From the NCBI GenBank assembly GCA_020434375.1, contig JAGRAY010000020.1, positions 1 through 16,794 on the forward strand: a stretch of DNA of 16,794 bases, in the 5' to 3' direction. Source of the DNA: Bdellovibrionales bacterium. GTDB lineage: Bacteria > Bdellovibrionota_G > JALEGL01 > JAGRAY01. The notes beneath the pieces are model-generated. The model made no database searches. It was not told where the DNA came from and saw nothing but the letters and a program-made list of their open reading frames with translations. How positions within the stretch are numbered: position 1 is the first letter of the stretch; every line of letters begins with the position of its first letter. The position numbers and the translations under genes were made by a program. Below, piece by piece: positions 14,605 to 16,794 of the stretch.

Positions 14605-15033
14605 TTAATTGGACTCCTCTGATGAAGCCTGAGGAGAAGGCGATGCCACGGGTGTCGCTACGATTGAAGCATCTTCTTTATCTGTTGACTCTGCCTTTGT
14701 GTCGCCTTGGGTTTCGGTCGCCTTGGGTGTTTCATCAGGCGCAGGCGTAAGCGTCGCTTCGGCTTTTGGATTTTCACCCTCGAGCAAACTCTGTGAAGAT
14801 TCCTTAGACGAAAGATAGGCCAATGCCAAACTCGTCACCATAAATGTAACAGCTGCCCCTGTTGTTAGCTTACTCAAAACCGTAGCTGCACCTCTTGCTC
14901 CAAGAACTGATTGAGAGCCTCCGCCGCCCCCAAAACCAGCACCCATATCGGAGCCCTTGCCCTGTTGCAAAAGCACAATCACAATGAGAAGAACGCACAC
15001 TGATATATGTATAACTGTTATAAGTGTTACCAC
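14605..15033 (-). CDS. secG: Protein translocase subunit SecG with a long acidic tail
   Basis: SecG is the small non-essential subunit of the SecYEG inner-membrane channel. The protein has two hydrophobic helices at about 3-22 and 52-75. They are joined by the diagnostic loop QQGKGSDMGAGFGGG with SQSVLGARG (23-48). At 142 residues it is longer than E. coli SecG (110). The extra length is a tail from about 76 to the end, rich in Glu, Ser, Thr, Pro and Ala and probably disordered. The start is GTG at 15033 with GGAG 8 bases upstream, three bases after the tpiA stop. The tpiA-secG neighbourhood is common in bacteria. The thiolase GTG begins immediately after its stop, tying the housekeeping and catabolic parts together. 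Confidence 0.92.
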   Translation of the reverse strand: MVTLITVIHISVCVLLIVIVLLQQGKGSDMGAGFGGGGGSQSVLGARGAATVLSKLTTGAAVTFMVTSLALAYLSSKESSQSLLEGENPKAEATLTPAPDETPKATETQGDTKAESTDKEDASIVATPVASPSPQASSEESN

Positions 15034-15036
15034 AAC

Positions 15037-15801
15037 CTACTCTCCATCCACAGAATGTATCAAACTAACAAAACTTGAGGTTTCTAGGCTAGCCCCCCCA
15101 GCCAAAACCCCATCAACATCATCTTGATTCATAAAATCTCTCACATTTGAGGGATTAACCGATCCTCCATATAGGATCCGAATCTGGTTAGCAATATCTT
15201 TTCTAAACATTGCCGAGAGCTGCTCTCGAATAAAATGGTGAACTTCCTGTGCTTGATCTGGCGTGGCAGGTTCTCCTGAACCAATAGCCCACACAGGCTC
15301 ATAAGCTATAACAACATTGGCAGCATAACTATCGTGAACGCCTCGAAGACATTCTTTTAGTTGTGTTTCAATGACATCGAACGTCGCTTTTGAAGCTCTT
15401 TGCTCTTTTGTTTCACCCAGGCATAAAATGGGATGTAAATCGTATTCTTGAGCAGCGAGAACCTTTTTATTGATCAAATGATTGTTTTCAGAAAAAATCT
15501 GTCTTCTCTCTGAATGCCCTAGCACAACGTACTTAACCCCGACATCTACCAACATTAAAGGAGAAATCTCTCCTGTAAATGCCCCTGAATCTTCGTGATA
15601 CATATTCTGGGCTGCAAGTTTAATTGAGGTGCCTTGAATGGCAATCTCAACAGGATGAAGCGAAACAAACGATGGCGCCACCACTATTTCTGCTTCCACT
15701 TTGCCCGTTAAATAATTTTTGAGTTCTGTCACGAGGCGAATTGCGTCCGCCACGGACTTATTCATTTTCCAATTTCCAACGATGATCTTCTTGCGTGTCA
15801 T
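15037..15801 (-). CDS. tpiA: Triosephosphate isomerase
   Basis: This glycolytic and gluconeogenic TIM-barrel enzyme interconverts dihydroxyacetone phosphate and glyceraldehyde 3-phosphate. It has 254 residues, the usual size. Active-site residues are all present: Asn10 and Lys12 in VGNWKMN, electrophile His96 in LGHSERR, and catalytic base Glu168 in AYEPVWAIG. The phosphate-binding YGGSVNPSN loop and a C-terminal GVLAGGASL segment follow. The ATG lies 18 bases after the pgk stop without an obvious Shine-Dalgarno sequence. This is the order pgk-tpiA-secG seen in many bacteria. Confidence 0.97.
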   Translation of the reverse strand: MTRKKIIVGNWKMNKSVADAIRLVTELKNYLTGKVEAEIVVAPSFVSLHPVEIAIQGTSIKLAAQNMYHEDSGAFTGEISPLMLVDVGVKYVVLGHSERRQIFSENNHLINKKVLAAQEYDLHPILCLGETKEQRASKATFDVIETQLKECLRGVHDSYAANVVIAYEPVWAIGSGEPATPDQAQEVHHFIREQLSAMFRKDIANQIRILYGGSVNPSNVRDFMNQDDVDGVLAGGASLETSSFVSLIHSVDGE

Positions 15802-15819
15802 ATTATTTTGTGGGGCAGT

Positions 15820-16794
15820 TTACACGGCTAGAGCTTGGAGTCCAGGTAAAGTCCTGCCTTCTAAAAATTCTAATGTCGCACCGCCTCCTGTAGAGACATG
15901 CGTCATTAGCTCTGTTACTCCTGCTTTAGCAGCTGCTGCGGCTGAATCTCCACCTCCTAGAACTTTTGTGCACGAAAGCTCTCCAAGAAATTTTGCAATA
16001 GCTACCGTGCCTTGATCATAGGGCGCTTTTTCAAAAAGACCCAATGGGCCGTTCCAAAAAACAGTTTGGCAATCTTCAAGGCGTTTACAAAAATCTTCGA
16101 TCGTCTTTGGGCCTACATCGAGCCCCATAAAACCTTCAGGAATATTTTTGTCTTTTGTGAAGTGGCATTCACCGGGATTTTCAACGGATTTCCCCAACGC
16201 AAAATCAGACGGAAAAATAATATCGACATCTTTCTTGCGAGCGGCATCCATCGCCCGTTCAACTTGGATCAACATTGAATTTTCGACAAGGGAGTCTCCC
16301 ACACGAAACCCAAGTGCTTTCAAAAAAGTGAAAACCATTGCGCCACCGAGAAAAATACGATCCACTTTTCTCACGAGATTTTCGATGACTTTTAACTTAT
16401 CAGAAACTTTGGCGCCTCCTAAAATCACAGCATAAGGTCTTTCGGGTTTTTCAGTCAGCCGACTTAAAAATTGAAGTTCTTTCTCAACCAACCTGCCGAT
16501 CGCTTTTTGCTGATAGAGCCTTGGCAAAGCATCTGTGCTAGCGTGTGCACGGTGCATCGCGCCAAATGCATCGTTGACGAATACATCTGTGACTGATTTA
16601 AGACGAAGTGCAAATTTTGGATCGTTCTTTTCTTCTTCTATGTGAAATCGAAGATTTTCAAGCAAGATGATCTGGTTTTGCTCTTGATCTTTCATGAGTT
16701 TTTCAACGCCGCTTCCCACGCAATCGTCCGGCACGATAACATCTTCCTTAAGAAAGCTAGCCAACCGTTCTCCTACAGGCATCAAACTATAAGC
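15820..16794 (-). CDS. pgk: Phosphoglycerate kinase, 5' end outside the window
   Basis: The enzyme transfers phosphate between 1,3-bisphosphoglycerate and ADP. The visible 324 residues run from AYSLMPVGERL, a known internal segment of the N-terminal domain, to the normal C-terminus. About 70 residues are missing because the reading frame is still open at the window edge; the apparent internal starts are not real starts. Diagnostic parts are LLENLRFHIEEE, the GGAKVSDKL hinge block, the FPSDFALG segment, the FWNGPLGLFE block, and the nucleotide-binding GGGDSAAAAAKAG loop near the end, followed by STGGGATLEFLEG. It is upstream of tpiA in the same operon, so the promoter is probably outside this window. 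Confidence 0.96.
   Translation of the reverse strand, partial: AYSLMPVGERLASFLKEDVIVPDDCVGSGVEKLMKDQEQNQIILLENLRFHIEEEKNDPKFALRLKSVTDVFVNDAFGAMHRAHASTDALPRLYQQKAIGRLVEKELQFLSRLTEKPERPYAVILGGAKVSDKLKVIENLVRKVDRIFLGGAMVFTFLKALGFRVGDSLVENSMLIQVERAMDAARKKDVDIIFPSDFALGKSVENPGECHFTKDKNIPEGFMGLDVGPKTIEDFCKRLEDCQTVFWNGPLGLFEKAPYDQGTVAIAKFLGELSCTKVLGGGDSAAAAAKAGVTELMTHVSTGGGATLEFLEGRTLPGLQALAV

Noticed and set aside
1..16794. CRISPR array, tRNA, rRNA, insertion sequence or prophage genes
   Set aside because: I saw no regularly spaced repeats, no tRNA- or rRNA-like sequence and no transposase, integrase or phage protein.

Overview
The window looks like chromosomal DNA of a Gram-negative bacterium. It carries an ExbB/ExbD pair, a candidate lipoprotein and secreted hydrolases, and by eye it is moderately AT-rich. 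The mix of pgk-tpiA-secG with a large acyl-CoA catabolic operon and long palindromic intergenic repeats would suit a Bdellovibrio-like or deltaproteobacteria-like organism. That placement is an inference from gene content; no marker gene here fixes the taxon.

Layout. (1) Positions 1-3204 hold two divergently transcribed genes for exported hydrolases. One is a ComEC-type metallo-beta-lactamase-fold protein (minus strand); the other is a purple-acid-phosphatase-like metallophosphoesterase (plus strand). They share a 161-bp control region containing a perfect 14-bp palindrome. The pair is flanked by two directly repeated copies of an intergenic element, at 1-60 (cut by the window edge) and 2847-2908. 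The 395-bp gap that follows (2810-3204) holds that second repeat copy, two further hairpins and a 70-nt nested hairpin, and no convincing gene. (2) Positions 3205-16794 are fourteen genes on the minus strand with junctions running from an 11-nt overlap to an 18-nt gap, so they probably form one long operon. In transcription order they are pgk (5' end outside the window), tpiA, secG, acetyl-CoA acetyltransferase, 3-hydroxybutyryl-CoA dehydrogenase, enoyl-CoA hydratase, short-chain acyl-CoA dehydrogenase, a B12-dependent acyl-CoA mutase in two subunits, a second acyl-CoA dehydrogenase, exbB, exbD, acetoacetyl-CoA synthetase and a glycosyltransferase.

How the genes work together. The mutase would normally be labelled methylmalonyl-CoA mutase. 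However, the two residues that separate isobutyryl-CoA mutase from methylmalonyl-CoA mutase are Phe83 and Gln201 here, exactly 118 residues apart as in the family, with the conserved His 37 residues further on. The large/small subunit split also matches IcmA/IcmB. If so, the operon encodes a complete route: isobutyryl-CoA to n-butyryl-CoA (mutase), crotonyl-CoA (acyl-CoA dehydrogenase), 3-hydroxybutyryl-CoA (hydratase), acetoacetyl-CoA (dehydrogenase) and two acetyl-CoA (thiolase). Acetoacetyl-CoA synthetase would feed free acetoacetate into the last step. This would let valine carbon or short-chain acids reach acetyl-CoA without going through propionyl-CoA and succinyl-CoA. Electron-transfer flavoprotein and the mutase-repair GTPase are not in the window.
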